Source: an uncultured Tateyamaria sp. (lineage in GTDB: Bacteria > Pseudomonadota > Alphaproteobacteria > Rhodobacterales > Rhodobacteraceae). From it: a stretch of 64,000 bases of DNA. The notes below the pieces were generated by a model. That model was not told the DNA's origin. It did no database searches and saw only the letters and a list, made by a program, of their open reading frames with translations. Where the stretch lies: assembly GCF_947503705.1 (NCBI RefSeq), contig NZ_CANNES010000002.1:372001-436000 (forward strand). The letters run 5' to 3'. The position numbers and the translations under genes are program-made. Below are positions 7,633 to 16,095 of this stretch, one piece after another (the first letter of the stretch is position 1; every line of letters starts with the position of its first letter).

Positions 7633-8784
7633 TCAGCCCTTTACAGCTCCTGCGGTGAGGCCTGACACGATCTGGCGTTGGAACACCATGACCAGGAGAA
7701 AGAGCGGGGCCGTGATCGAGACAGCTGCCGCCACCGCCTCGACCTGATCGGTGGTTGTGGTTTCTCGGTTGAAGTAGCCCGCGATGGCTGGAACCATCGT
7801 CTGGTTCTGCGCATCCAACAAAAGGGCCGTCACGAGGAAATCGTTGTAGCCAAGAAGGAAGCTGAACAGCCCTGTCGTGATCACGCCTGGCCACATGACT
7901 GGCATGATCACACGGCGGAAGGCCTGAAAATGTGAGCAGCCGTCAACGCGAGCGGCCTCGTCAAGCTCGGCCGGAATGTTCTGGAAGAAGCTGCGCAGCA
8001 TCCAGATCGTAAACGGTTGGTTGATTGCCACCAGCACCGCGATGATCGCCCAGGGCTGACCGTAAAGCGTCGGGCTAAGATCGCCCAGAATGGGCCGCAG
8101 AATCTCGGCCGAGTTGATGAACCAGGGCAGGTAGCCTGCCACGAGCACCGAATGCGGCAAGGCGCGGAATACCAGCGCCACGATCAACAGCCAGAACGCG
8201 AGATCAGAGCCGGAGCGCGCAAGCCCGTAGCCGGCCAGAGTGCCCACCGTTAGCGAAACCGTCACAACACCTGCCGTGACGATCATCGAATTCATGAAGT
8301 TGCGGTAAAACTGGTTTTCGCCCCAAACGGCCACGTAATGCTCGGTCGTGAGGCCGAGGATTGGCGTGCCAAGCGGCCCCGCGATGCTGTTTAGCGCGCC
8401 GGAAACATAGGGCAGCACACCAAAGAAAATCAGCACAAAGATCAAGCCGTAAACGGCCGCGCCAACAAGCCAGCCCAGCACGATGAAACCGGAGGGCGAG
8501 TATTGCTGCACCAATCCGGGCAGGCGGGTGAACGCCCAGCGGATTGCGAAATAGAGGACAACCAGACCAATCACGATGTCGAGAAGGCTGAGCCCGTTTC
8601 CGGCGGCACGCGTTGCAGGCCCGGTGATCACATCCCAGGCACTGGCGGCGAAGGCGTCGCGCGGGGACTTTACGCTCATCACCGCGATCCACACGATGGG
8701 GAAGGCCGCGATCAGGCACCAGAAGGCGAGGAAGGTGCCGGATGCAATTTTCAGCGACAGCGGTTGTGCGGTGGCTTTACTCAT
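7633..8784 (-). CDS. ABC transporter permease, MalG type (carbohydrate class)
   Basis: This inner-membrane permease has 383 residues. A first membrane helix lies at residues 15-37 (FLAFWCLIAAFPIVWIAVMS) and the binding-protein-dependent transport domain occupies about 150-375. The ATPase-contacting EAA loop is recognisable as EAARVDGCSHFQAFRRVIMP. An extra pair of hydrophobic stretches at about 60-130 makes it longer than the usual 270-300 residues of MalG. It pairs with the MalF-type permease at 8813, the ATPase at 11258 and the binding protein at 9947. The gap to the MalF-type gene is 28 bases. Substrates of this class are sugars, polyols or related hydroxylated compounds; the actual one is unknown. 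Confidence 0.92.
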   Translation of the reverse strand: MSKATAQPLSLKIASGTFLAFWCLIAAFPIVWIAVMSVKSPRDAFAASAWDVITGPATRAAGNGLSLLDIVIGLVVLYFAIRWAFTRLPGLVQQYSPSGFIVLGWLVGAAVYGLIFVLIFFGVLPYVSGALNSIAGPLGTPILGLTTEHYVAVWGENQFYRNFMNSMIVTAGVVTVSLTVGTLAGYGLARSGSDLAFWLLIVALVFRALPHSVLVAGYLPWFINSAEILRPILGDLSPTLYGQPWAIIAVLVAINQPFTIWMLRSFFQNIPAELDEAARVDGCSHFQAFRRVIMPVMWPGVITTGLFSFLLGYNDFLVTALLLDAQNQTMVPAIAGYFNRETTTTDQVEAVAAAVSITAPLFLLVMVFQRQIVSGLTAGAVKG

Positions 8785-8812
8785 GTGCGGTTCCCTTTTG
8801 GACAGACGGGCA

Positions 8813-9841
8813 TCAGTGTGCCCCCCCTTTGTGGTCGCGCCACGTGCGGCGCAGCGGCAGGATCAGCAGGACCACGATACCCACCATGGTCAGCATGGCG
8901 CTGGCAGCGGCTCGGCTGATGGCGCGGTTGCCCGCATCATCCGGCGTGAGGAAATCGAAGGTCAGCCATTGCAACGAGATCACGTGCGCCTGGCTGCGGA
9001 AGCCGATGATTTCATCAAAGACACGGTAGCAGTCCATCAGGTGAATCAGCGCGATAAAGATGATCAGCGGCATCAGGTGCGGCACGATCACATAGCGCAG
9101 CCGCTCGAACCGGGACGCGCCGTCAATGATGGCGCTTTCCAGCGTGTCCATGTTCACCGTTTGCAGCCCCGCGTAGAAGATCACGAAGGCAAAGGGAGCC
9201 ACGTGCCAAACCCGGTAGAAATACATTAGCAACTCGATGGTCCACGCTTGGGCAAACATCGCAATGTCCTGCCCGGTCCAGCGTTCGAGTGTAGCGGTGA
9301 GAATGCCGTCGCCGACAAAGAGCCAGTAGATCGACAACGACCCGATCACCGGCGTGATAATGAAGGGCAGAAGTGAGACAAAGATAACCGGACCACGCAG
9401 GCTTTTGGCCGCGTTATTGACCGCCAATGCGATCATCAGGCCTACGCCGATGACCAGCGGCAGCGTGACCAGCGTGAACATCAGTGTGAACCGCAGGGCC
9501 TTCCAAAAGTCGATTTGAAGGATATCTCGCCACTGGCCCGAGCCGATGGCCTCCCAAAACTTGTCCATTTGCAGGACGTTCTGGTAGCTTTGAAAGCCGA
9601 CCCAGGCGGTGGTGGTCTGGGTCTTGCCGGTCACCTCGTCGATGATGGGCACCGTTTTGACCTCGGTCGTACAGGTCTGGGTCAGGAAGCCAGGCGTGCA
9701 GGTTTCCACTTCGATCTGTTGCATAACCGGCTGGGTGATCTGGAACGACTGGATGAACACCGAGATCAGCGGCGCCGCAATAAAGAGCAGCATCATGAAA
9801 ACCGATGGGCCGACAAATGCGGCAAAGGTCTTGAACTTCAT
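8813..9841 (-). CDS. ABC transporter permease, MalF type
   Basis: A 342-residue permease beginning MKFKTFAAFVGPSVFMMLLF. A membrane helix at 5-27 is followed by a periplasmic segment containing a CTPGFLTQTC pair of cysteines (possible disulfide), then the transport domain from about 115 with five helices. The EAA-type loop reads ESAIIDGASRFERLRYVIVP. The start at 9841 is supported by GGAAGGA; the longer frame has no ribosome site. It forms the heterodimeric pore with the MalG-type permease and is separated from the upstream binding-protein gene by a hairpin-containing gap. Confidence 0.92.
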   Translation of the reverse strand: MKFKTFAAFVGPSVFMMLLFIAAPLISVFIQSFQITQPVMQQIEVETCTPGFLTQTCTTEVKTVPIIDEVTGKTQTTTAWVGFQSYQNVLQMDKFWEAIGSGQWRDILQIDFWKALRFTLMFTLVTLPLVIGVGLMIALAVNNAAKSLRGPVIFVSLLPFIITPVIGSLSIYWLFVGDGILTATLERWTGQDIAMFAQAWTIELLMYFYRVWHVAPFAFVIFYAGLQTVNMDTLESAIIDGASRFERLRYVIVPHLMPLIIFIALIHLMDCYRVFDEIIGFRSQAHVISLQWLTFDFLTPDDAGNRAISRAAASAMLTMVGIVVLLILPLRRTWRDHKGGAH

Positions 9842-9908
9842 CGTCTGTCCTTCCTGAAACAGGCAGTCCGCTTGGCGCAACCGTACCGGACATACGGCTG
9901 GGCAAAGC

Positions 9909-9936
9909 GGCTGGCCGGGGGCACCCCCGACCAGCC
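9909..9936 (-). other. Stem-loop after binding-protein gene
   Basis: Arms 9909-9920 and 9925-9936 (GGCTGGCCGGGG with CCCCGACCAGCC) pair over 12 positions with one G-U wobble around a 4-base loop. On the minus strand it follows the binding-protein stop (9947) and precedes the MalF-type start. Hairpins in this position in other ABC operons protect the upstream message and lower expression of the permeases; that role is inferred here. Confidence 0.6.
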
Positions 9937-9946
9937 TGAGATGTGA

Positions 9947-11164
9947 TCAGAGCACGCCGGCTTCTTTGGCCGATGTGGTGTAGGCTTCTTCGATCGCTTG
10001 CAGTGTCGCGGCCGCATCACGCTCGCCTGTGAGGAAGGCGGGCAACTCGTTGCCGAGTGCTGTGTGCAGCAGACCCATTTGCGTGGTCGAAGGATATGGC
10101 GGTGCCGATGGCGAAGCGGTGGCCGTCTCGATGGCGCCCTTGGCCAGGTCGCCCGGCACATAGCCGTTGATCAGCCAAATCGCCGCTTCGTTGTTGGCGG
10201 TGACCATGTCCTCGTCCAGGCCTTCCATCGCCAGACGGAAAGCGGCGTCAGCCTCTTCGTCCGTTATGTTGGCCGCGATCACGATACCGTCCCACCACAG
10301 GGTGGTTGCCGGTGCGCCGCCTTCAACGGCCACAGGTGCGCCCGCCATTGCGACCTTGCCCACGACCGAGCTTTCGCTTTCGTCGTTCATGGCACCGGCG
10401 CGACTGGCCCAGAGGTTCGCCATAGCGATCTTGCCCTGCTGGAATTGCTGCTGGACATAGGTGCTGTCGCTGACCAGGACTTCGGGGTCGGTATAGGCGA
10501 GCGTTTTCTGCATCGTGGCCAACGCGTTCATCCCTGCTTCGGAATTTACGGCGGTGGTGTTGTCGGCGTTAAAGAACGTGCCGCCAAAGCCGGGATACAT
10601 GTTCACGAATTCCTGGGCGAGGTTCCAGCCGGATTTCATTGTGGCCCCAATGGGGTAATCCACTACGCCTGCCTTTGCGATCACGTCAGCCGCAGCAAAG
10701 ACTTCATCCCAGGAGGTGGGCGTGTCGATGCCCAGATCGGCCAGGATATCGCTACGGTACATGAGGTGTTGGGTGTTGACCATCATGGCGATGGCCATTG
10801 TCTTGCCATCGACCTTGATCAGCTGGTTGGGCTGCAGGTTTGCGCCGTATTTCGCGACAAGATCGTCCAGAGGACGAATGGTGCCCGCATTCAGGAGCGG
10901 CGTGATGGTGCCGTTGGACACGCCACCGATGTGGTAGAGTGATGGGTTGGCCTCAAAGGCGGCAGGCTGCTTCGTGCGGAATTCCTGATCCAGCTCTGCT
11001 TGGAAGTTGCCGCACTCGGCCATGGCGTCTGTTACGGCTTTCCAGGCTTCAAAACCCGCTGTCAGCGACTTCAGCGGTACGGTGTTTTCGTAGCTGCATG
11101 CGGCAAATGCCGATGTGCCCAAAAGCGAGACCGCGCCCGCCAGTGCCAGTTTCTTCAAATACAT
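9947..11164 (-). CDS. Extracellular solute-binding protein, family 1
   Basis: The 405-residue precursor starts MYLKKLALAGAVSLLGTSAF with a signal peptide cleaved near AFA-A. The mature part has the family-1 fold: DQEFRTKQPAAFEANPSLYH, then PLDDLVAKYG, MMVNTQHLMYRSDILADLGI and TPTSWDEVFAAADVIAKAGV, as in sugar and polyol binders. It delivers the substrate to the two permeases. I chose the ATG at 11164 because GGGAG precedes it and the signal peptide starts there. Tight stem-loops lie both upstream (11226-11251) and downstream (9909-9936), setting this gene apart within the operon. The ligand is not predictable from the sequence. Confidence 0.93.
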   Translation of the reverse strand: MYLKKLALAGAVSLLGTSAFAACSYENTVPLKSLTAGFEAWKAVTDAMAECGNFQAELDQEFRTKQPAAFEANPSLYHIGGVSNGTITPLLNAGTIRPLDDLVAKYGANLQPNQLIKVDGKTMAIAMMVNTQHLMYRSDILADLGIDTPTSWDEVFAAADVIAKAGVVDYPIGATMKSGWNLAQEFVNMYPGFGGTFFNADNTTAVNSEAGMNALATMQKTLAYTDPEVLVSDSTYVQQQFQQGKIAMANLWASRAGAMNDESESSVVGKVAMAGAPVAVEGGAPATTLWWDGIVIAANITDEEADAAFRLAMEGLDEDMVTANNEAAIWLINGYVPGDLAKGAIETATASPSAPPYPSTTQMGLLHTALGNELPAFLTGERDAAATLQAIEEAYTTSAKEAGVL

Positions 11165-11225
11165 ATGCAAACTCCCTGTTGCGTTGTGCGCCAGTGCATC
11201 TTGCAAGTCTGCACTGGTCTGGTTG

Positions 11226-11251
11226 GCCCGGCCGGGTGCCCCCGGCCGGGC
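11226..11251 (-). other. Perfect GC-rich stem-loop between ATPase and binding-protein genes
   Basis: Arms GCCCGGCCGGG (11226-11236) and CCCGGCCGGGC (11241-11251) are exact complements with a TGCC loop. On the minus strand it lies just after the ATPase stop (11258) and 62 bases before the binding-protein start. No T-run follows. It may act as an RNA processing or stability boundary. Confidence 0.6.
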
Positions 11252-11257
11252 AGTTCT

Positions 11258-12304
11258 TCAGGCGATACGCTCGCCGGAATTGCTGTCAAAGGCGTGGCAA
11301 ATGCCAACCGGAATGGAGAAGGATACCGTGTCGCCAATCTGGGCGCGGAACTCCTTGTGCGTCTTGACCGACACCAATTGCCCGCCGGCACGTACTGTCA
11401 GCATGACCGCGTCGCCCAAAAGCTCGATGGTATAGATCGGGGCCGTGATCTGGCCCTCGCCGTCGGCCAGCGCTGCATCTTCGGCCCGGAACCCCAGGGT
11501 CACCTTGCCGTCGCCCGCAGGCAGACCCGAGATCGACACGTTATCACCGGTGAAGGTGCCACCCTTCATCTCGCCGTCCATCAGGTTCATGGCGGGCGAG
11601 CCGATAAAGCTGGCGACGAAGGTGTTGGCGGGATGATCATAGATTTCGGTGGGTGTGCCGACTTGTTGCACCTTGCCCTGCTTCATCACCACGACACGGT
11701 CGGCCAAGGTCATCGCCTCAATTTGGTCATGGGTCACATAGACGGTTGTCACTTTCAACTCGTGGCTGAGATTCTTGATCTGGGCACGGGTCGACACACG
11801 CAACTTGGCATCAAGGTTGGACAGGGGCTCGTCCATAAGGAAAACATTAGGTTCGCGCACAATGGCCCGCGCCAGGGCCACCCGCTGGCGCTGGCCACCT
11901 GATAGTTCCGCAGGCTTGCGGTGCAGAAACTCATCCAGCTCAACCATTGCGCTGGCGCGGCGCACCCGCTCATCGTGTTGCGCTTCGGGTACCTTGCGGA
12001 CTTTCAGAGGGAACCGGATGTTCTCGTACACGTTCATATGCGGGTAAAGACCGTAAGACTGGAACACCATCGCCACATCGCGGTCTTTGGGATCAAGGTC
12101 ATTGACCCGTTTGCCGTCGATCAGAATGTCGCCTTCTGTCGCGTCCTCAAGACCCGCGATCATGCGCATCGTCGTGGTCTTGCCACACCCTGAGGGGCCA
12201 AGCAGAACAAGGAACTCTTCGTTCCCGATGGTCAGGTCAAAGTTGTCGACGCCGACGAATGAGCCCCAACGCTTGTTGATATTGCGCAACTGAATTTCGG
12301 CCAT
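11258..12304 (-). CDS. ABC transporter ATP-binding protein, MalK/UgpC type
   Basis: This 348-residue ATPase begins MAEIQLRNINKRWGSFVGVD. It has Walker A LLGPSGCGKTT near residue 40, Q-loop FQSYGLYPHM, signature LSGGQRQRVALARA, Walker B VFLMDEPLSNLDA and the switch histidine in VTHDQIEA. A C-terminal TOBE domain (from about 235) is present, as in sugar/glycerol-phosphate importers, where it can dock regulators. Start 12304 was chosen because GGGGGACC lies upstream and the family starts there. It is the first gene of the catabolic operon, with the palindromic operator candidate 64 bases upstream. Confidence 0.94.
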   Translation of the reverse strand: MAEIQLRNINKRWGSFVGVDNFDLTIGNEEFLVLLGPSGCGKTTTMRMIAGLEDATEGDILIDGKRVNDLDPKDRDVAMVFQSYGLYPHMNVYENIRFPLKVRKVPEAQHDERVRRASAMVELDEFLHRKPAELSGGQRQRVALARAIVREPNVFLMDEPLSNLDAKLRVSTRAQIKNLSHELKVTTVYVTHDQIEAMTLADRVVVMKQGKVQQVGTPTEIYDHPANTFVASFIGSPAMNLMDGEMKGGTFTGDNVSISGLPAGDGKVTLGFRAEDAALADGEGQITAPIYTIELLGDAVMLTVRAGGQLVSVKTHKEFRAQIGDTVSFSIPVGICHAFDSNSGERIA

Positions 12305-12367
12305 CCGGTCCCCCACAGAAATGTGATGTCCTCACGCTAGTCAGCAGGTGCCGGACTTGGCAACTGT

Positions 12368-12389
12368 TTTTTGCACACGTGTGCAAAAA
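12368..12389. promoter_or_regulatory. 22-bp perfect palindrome, LacI-type operator candidate
   Basis: Arms TTTTTGCACAC (12368-12378) and GTGTGCAAAAA (12379-12389) are exact complements with a central CG, the hallmark of LacI-family operators. It lies 64 bases upstream of the ABC ATPase start, in the only sizeable gap (182 bases) ahead of the catabolic operon. The lacI gene at 2720-3739 belongs to the same cluster and is the natural candidate regulator. Confidence 0.75.
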
Positions 12390-12486
12390 TGCTGAAATCC
12401 TCTGATTCGAGGCTCATTTTTGCGTCGAGCTACGGCAATCTCATCCCACAGTCACGGCGAATCAATCCGCTCTCTGAGTGTAAAAA

Positions 12487-14637
12487 TCAGCGCGCGTACA
12501 GCTCTGCGGCAGCCTGAGCTATACCTGCGGCAGAGGGCAAAGTGGCCGCATAGGCCCGGCCAGTCGCGATAAAGCTGTCCTGCGCCGTGTAGCGGGCCAG
12601 TTTGCGATGGCCTGCTTCAAAGAGTGCGGTCATCACCCCCTCGGCCACCCCACCAGAACGGCGAGTTTCGTCTACAACAAGCACCGCATTGCACCCCCGC
12701 ACCGCAGCCAACACGGCATCAATCGGCAAGGGCGACAACCAACGTAAATCCACAATCCGCGCACCTGGCACTTCCGCTTGTTCGGCCAGGTAACGCCCGT
12801 TGCCAAAGGTCACGATGGCGACATCCGTGCCCGTTCCGTGAACGCCCACCGCACCCAGGTCAATCCGCTGCTCCGGCGCGGGGTACGTGCGCATCCAGGC
12901 CCCATCCCCCGGCGTCACATCCCGCATCGGGTAGAGGGCGATTGGCTCCACAAACACGCTCACGCGGTTCTCTTCGCGGGCTAAACGGTGGCATTCGCGC
13001 AGCATCATGGCCGCCTCTGCCCCATCGGACGGGCAGGCTACGATCAGACCCGGGATATCGCGCAAAACCGCCAAGGCATTATCGTTATGAAAATGCCCCC
13101 CGAAGCCCTTTTGGTAACCCAACCCCGCAATCCGCAGAACCATGGGATTGGTCCATTGCCCGTTAGAGAAAAACGGCAACGTCGCCGCCTCACCGCGCAA
13201 CTGGTCTTCTGCGTTGTGCAGGTAGGCAAGAAACTGGATTTCGGGCATCGGGATGAAGCCGTTATGGGCCATGCCGATTGCCAGGCCCAGAATGCTTTGT
13301 TCATCCAAAAGGGTGTCAATGACCCGCGCCGGGCCAAACCTGGCCTGCAACTTCTGGGTCACGCCATAAACGCCGCCCTTACGCCCCACATCCTCGCCCA
13401 TGACAACCGTTTCGGGATGAGCCAGCATCAGATCCGTCATCGCCCAGTTGATCAGGCGGGACATCGGCTGGGGCGTGTTCATCTGGGCCATGTCACTGCC
13501 AAAGGCGGCCTTGCGCGCCTCGGCGCTGGGGCCGTTGCGCTTAGAATGAACGCGGGGCGGCGGCACGATGGCCGACATGACGGCGGCGGCATCCGGCAAG
13601 GGCGCGGCATCAGCCACTCTTGCAGCCTCGGCGCGCACCCGGTCAAGAGTAGCGGTGTAGGTGTCGACGACGTCTTGGGGTGTCAGGTCCATTTGCAAGA
13701 GGCCTGCGGCGCTGCGCAAAAGCGGATCATTGGCTTCGTCCGCCTCGACCTCTGCCCGGGGCAGATAGCTGGTGGCGACATCCGCGCCGGCATGGCCATA
13801 AAGGCGCACGGTACTTAGGTGAAGCACAGCGGGCTTGCGCTGGGTCCGCACGAAATGCGCCGCCTCGGCTGTTGCACGGTAGGCATCCCACATGTCCAAC
13901 CCGTCGCCTTGGAAGTAAGCCAAACCGGGACGATGGCGCAGGCTGTTTTCCACCCAACCCGTGGGCGTTTTGGTCGAAATGCCAATCCCGTTGTCTTCGC
14001 AGATGAACAAAAGTGGCAAGGGCACACCCTGGACGCTGGTCCAACCGGCGGCATTGATCGCACCTTGGGCAGTGGAGTGGTTCAGGGATGCATCCCCAAA
14101 GCTTGCCACCGCAATCCCGTCTTTTGGCACGATCGCGCCCTCGGGCGAATTGCGACGCGCAAGACCCAAACCAAAGGCGGCCCCGACGGCCTTGGGCAGA
14201 TGGCTCGCGATAGTCGAGGTTTGGGGCGGGATGAACAGGTCACGACTGCCCAGCACCTTGTGGCGCCCGCCACTGGTCGGATCATCGGCGGCACAGGCAA
14301 AGCTGAGCAGCATGTCGCGGCACATATCCTGGCCCTTCTGGGCCGCCCGTGCCACCTGAAAGGCCCCATCGCGGTAGTGTAGAAAGGCAATGTCGTCCGG
14401 GCGCAGTGCATGGGCCACTGCTGCCATCCCTTCATGTCCGGAGGACCCGATCGTGTAGAATCCCTGCCCCGCCTTTTGCATTTCGCGGCTGACAATATCC
14501 AGAGCGCGGGTCAGGCATTGATAGGCAAACAGCGCGCTGGATGCCTCTGGATCAAGCCCATTCGGTATCACGTTAGGCAGATCGCGCGCCGCAACACGGC
14601 GCAAAAAGTTATCGTGAACAATCGAAACGCGGTCCAT
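12487..14637 (-). CDS. Thiamine-diphosphate-dependent E1 dehydrogenase, alpha and beta fused
   Basis: The 716-residue protein joins both E1 subunits of a 2-oxoacid dehydrogenase. Residues about 1-340 are alpha-like, with HEGMAAVAHALRPDD, RDGAFQVARA and the ThDP/Mg motif FGDASLNHSTAQGAIN ending in CEDNGIGIS. Residues about 385-716 are beta-like: INWAMTDLMLAHPETVVMGE, GVTQKLQARFG, DEQSILGLAIGMA, then IPGLIVACPSDGAEA and VVDETRRSGGVAEGV. The family includes branched-chain and acetoin-type E1 enzymes. No E2 or E3 gene is in the window. It lies on the same strand directly downstream of glutaryl-CoA dehydrogenase but is separated from it by a terminator-like repeat, so a shared pathway is only a possibility. 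Confidence 0.9.
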   Translation of the reverse strand: MDRVSIVHDNFLRRVAARDLPNVIPNGLDPEASSALFAYQCLTRALDIVSREMQKAGQGFYTIGSSGHEGMAAVAHALRPDDIAFLHYRDGAFQVARAAQKGQDMCRDMLLSFACAADDPTSGGRHKVLGSRDLFIPPQTSTIASHLPKAVGAAFGLGLARRNSPEGAIVPKDGIAVASFGDASLNHSTAQGAINAAGWTSVQGVPLPLLFICEDNGIGISTKTPTGWVENSLRHRPGLAYFQGDGLDMWDAYRATAEAAHFVRTQRKPAVLHLSTVRLYGHAGADVATSYLPRAEVEADEANDPLLRSAAGLLQMDLTPQDVVDTYTATLDRVRAEAARVADAAPLPDAAAVMSAIVPPPRVHSKRNGPSAEARKAAFGSDMAQMNTPQPMSRLINWAMTDLMLAHPETVVMGEDVGRKGGVYGVTQKLQARFGPARVIDTLLDEQSILGLAIGMAHNGFIPMPEIQFLAYLHNAEDQLRGEAATLPFFSNGQWTNPMVLRIAGLGYQKGFGGHFHNDNALAVLRDIPGLIVACPSDGAEAAMMLRECHRLAREENRVSVFVEPIALYPMRDVTPGDGAWMRTYPAPEQRIDLGAVGVHGTGTDVAIVTFGNGRYLAEQAEVPGARIVDLRWLSPLPIDAVLAAVRGCNAVLVVDETRRSGGVAEGVMTALFEAGHRKLARYTAQDSFIATGRAYAATLPSAAGIAQAAAELYAR

Positions 14638-14706
14638 GTAGCCTCTGTCGGAAAAGGGGTATTTAGCGTCCTACGGGGATATCTAGAGCCGAAGGAAGGG
14701 CTCTAT

Positions 14707-14738
14707 GCTTCTTTTGGCCAGAAATATCCTCGGGGGGG
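14707..14738 (-). repeat. 3'-end repeat, copy C (downstream of gcdH)
   Basis: Read on the minus strand this is CCCCCCGAGGATATTTCTGG followed by CCAAAAGAAGC. It aligns with the elements at 29359-29392 and 49021-49053 (shared GAGGATATTT(T)TG-CCA-AAGAA pattern). It lies about 35 bases after the glutaryl-CoA dehydrogenase stop, in the same orientation. A short inverted repeat, GGGGGC-AGACA-GCCCCC at about 14747-14763, lies between it and the stop. A transcription-termination or 3'-processing role is inferred. Confidence 0.55.
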
Positions 14739-14771
14739 CCGAAGGCGGGGGCAGACAGCCCCCTCCACCGT

Positions 14772-15995
14772 TTAAACGAATGCTTGCAAGCCCGTTTGGG
14801 CGCGCCCCAGGATCAATGCGTGCACATCGTGCGTCCCCTCATAGGTGTTCACCGTTTCAAGGTTCATCATGTGACGCATGACCTGGAATTCGCCGGATAT
14901 TCCGTTACCACCATGCATGTCGCGGGCGTTGCGCGCGATATCTAGGGCCTTGCCGCAATTGTTGCGCTTCACGATGGAGATCATTTCGGGTGCGGCTTGG
15001 GCCGCATCCATCAGACGTCCCACTTGCAACGAGGCTTGCAGGCCCAGCGCAATCTCAGTTTGCATATCGGCCAGCTTTTTCTGGAAAAGCTGCGTTTGCG
15101 CCAAAGGTTTGTCGAACTGCTTGCGGTCCAGCCCGTATTGACGGGCCGCGTGCCAGCAGAACTCGGCCGCGCCCATCGCGCCCCAGCTGATGCCATAGCG
15201 TGCGCGGTTCAGGCAGCCGAATGGGCCTTTAAGACCCTGCACATCGGGCAGCAACGCGTCCTCGCTCACGATGACATCCTTCATCACGATCTCACCGGTG
15301 ATGGAGGCGCGCAGGCTCAGCTTGTTTTCGATCTTGGGCGCGGACAGGCCCGCCATCCCTTTTTCCAAAACAAAGCCGCGGATCTTGCCGCCATGCGCTT
15401 CGGATTTCGCCCAAACCACAAACACATCCGCAATCGGCGCGTTGGAAATCCACATCTTGGCGCCGTTCAAGATATAACCGCCATCGACCGTCTTGGCGGT
15501 GGTTTTCATCCCCGCAGGATCTGAACCCGCGTCGGGTTCCGTCAGGCCGAAACAGCCGATCCATTCGCCTGACGCAAGTTTCGGAAGATACTTCTGGCGC
15601 TGCGCCTCGGAGCCGTAGGCGTAGATCGGATAGATCACGAGGCTTGATTGGACCGACATCATCGACCGATACCCCGAATCGATCCGTTCAACTTCCCGGG
15701 CAACGAGGCCGTAAGACACATACGAGCCTCCGAGCCCGCCATAGTCCTCAGGCAAGGTCACACCCAAGAGCCCCATGTCGCCCATTTCACGGAAAATCTC
15801 GGGCTCGGACGTCTCATTGGCAAAGGCGTCAATGACGCGGGGCGCAAGCTTTTCAGCGGCATAGGCGGCGGCAGAAGCCTGGATCATCCGCTCGTCTTCG
15901 GTCAGCTGATCCGCAAGGCGGAAGGGGTCGGCCCAGTCAAAGCTGCCCAAATCCGGTGCATCCTTCGCCTTCAGGATTTTTGTTTCTGCGTTCAT
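14772..15995 (-). CDS. gcdH: Glutaryl-CoA dehydrogenase
   Basis: This protein of 407 residues matches glutaryl-CoA dehydrogenase along its whole length. It has the acyl-CoA dehydrogenase signatures [20 protein letters not shown] and [20 protein letters not shown]. The catalytic base is Glu386 in [20 protein letters not shown], the typical GCDH C-terminus. It oxidises and decarboxylates glutaryl-CoA to crotonyl-CoA in lysine, tryptophan and benzoate breakdown, passing electrons to ETF. A LysR gene is divergently transcribed 100 bases away, the usual arrangement for a dedicated activator. It is probably monocistronic, given the terminator-like repeat downstream. Confidence 0.95.
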   Translation of the reverse strand: MNAETKILKAKDAPDLGSFDWADPFRLADQLTEDERMIQASAAAYAAEKLAPRVIDAFANETSEPEIFREMGDMGLLGVTLPEDYGGLGGSYVSYGLVAREVERIDSGYRSMMSVQSSLVIYPIYAYGSEAQRQKYLPKLASGEWIGCFGLTEPDAGSDPAGMKTTAKTVDGGYILNGAKMWISNAPIADVFVVWAKSEAHGGKIRGFVLEKGMAGLSAPKIENKLSLRASITGEIVMKDVIVSEDALLPDVQGLKGPFGCLNRARYGISWGAMGAAEFCWHAARQYGLDRKQFDKPLAQTQLFQKKLADMQTEIALGLQASLQVGRLMDAAQAAPEMISIVKRNNCGKALDIARNARDMHGGNGISGEFQVMRHMMNLETVNTYEGTHDVHALILGRAQTGLQAFV

Positions 15996-16032
15996 GCCGG
16001 CGCCCCTCTCAAGGATAGAAGTTTTGCGCAGT

Positions 16033-16078
16033 ATTGCAGAAAACAGGTCAGAGTTCTAACGATGGCTTGTTCTGCAAT
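16033..16078. promoter_or_regulatory. Divergent promoter region gcdH/lysR with spaced inverted repeat
   Basis: ATTGCAGAA (16033-16041) and TTCTGCAAT (16070-16078) are perfect complements separated by 28 bases. They lie in the gap between gcdH and the LysR gene. LysR regulators usually bind such gaps at two spaced sites, so this is a plausible binding region; the individual bases that matter are not resolved. Confidence 0.4.
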
Positions 16079-16095
16079 GCATGAGAAAAACTCAT

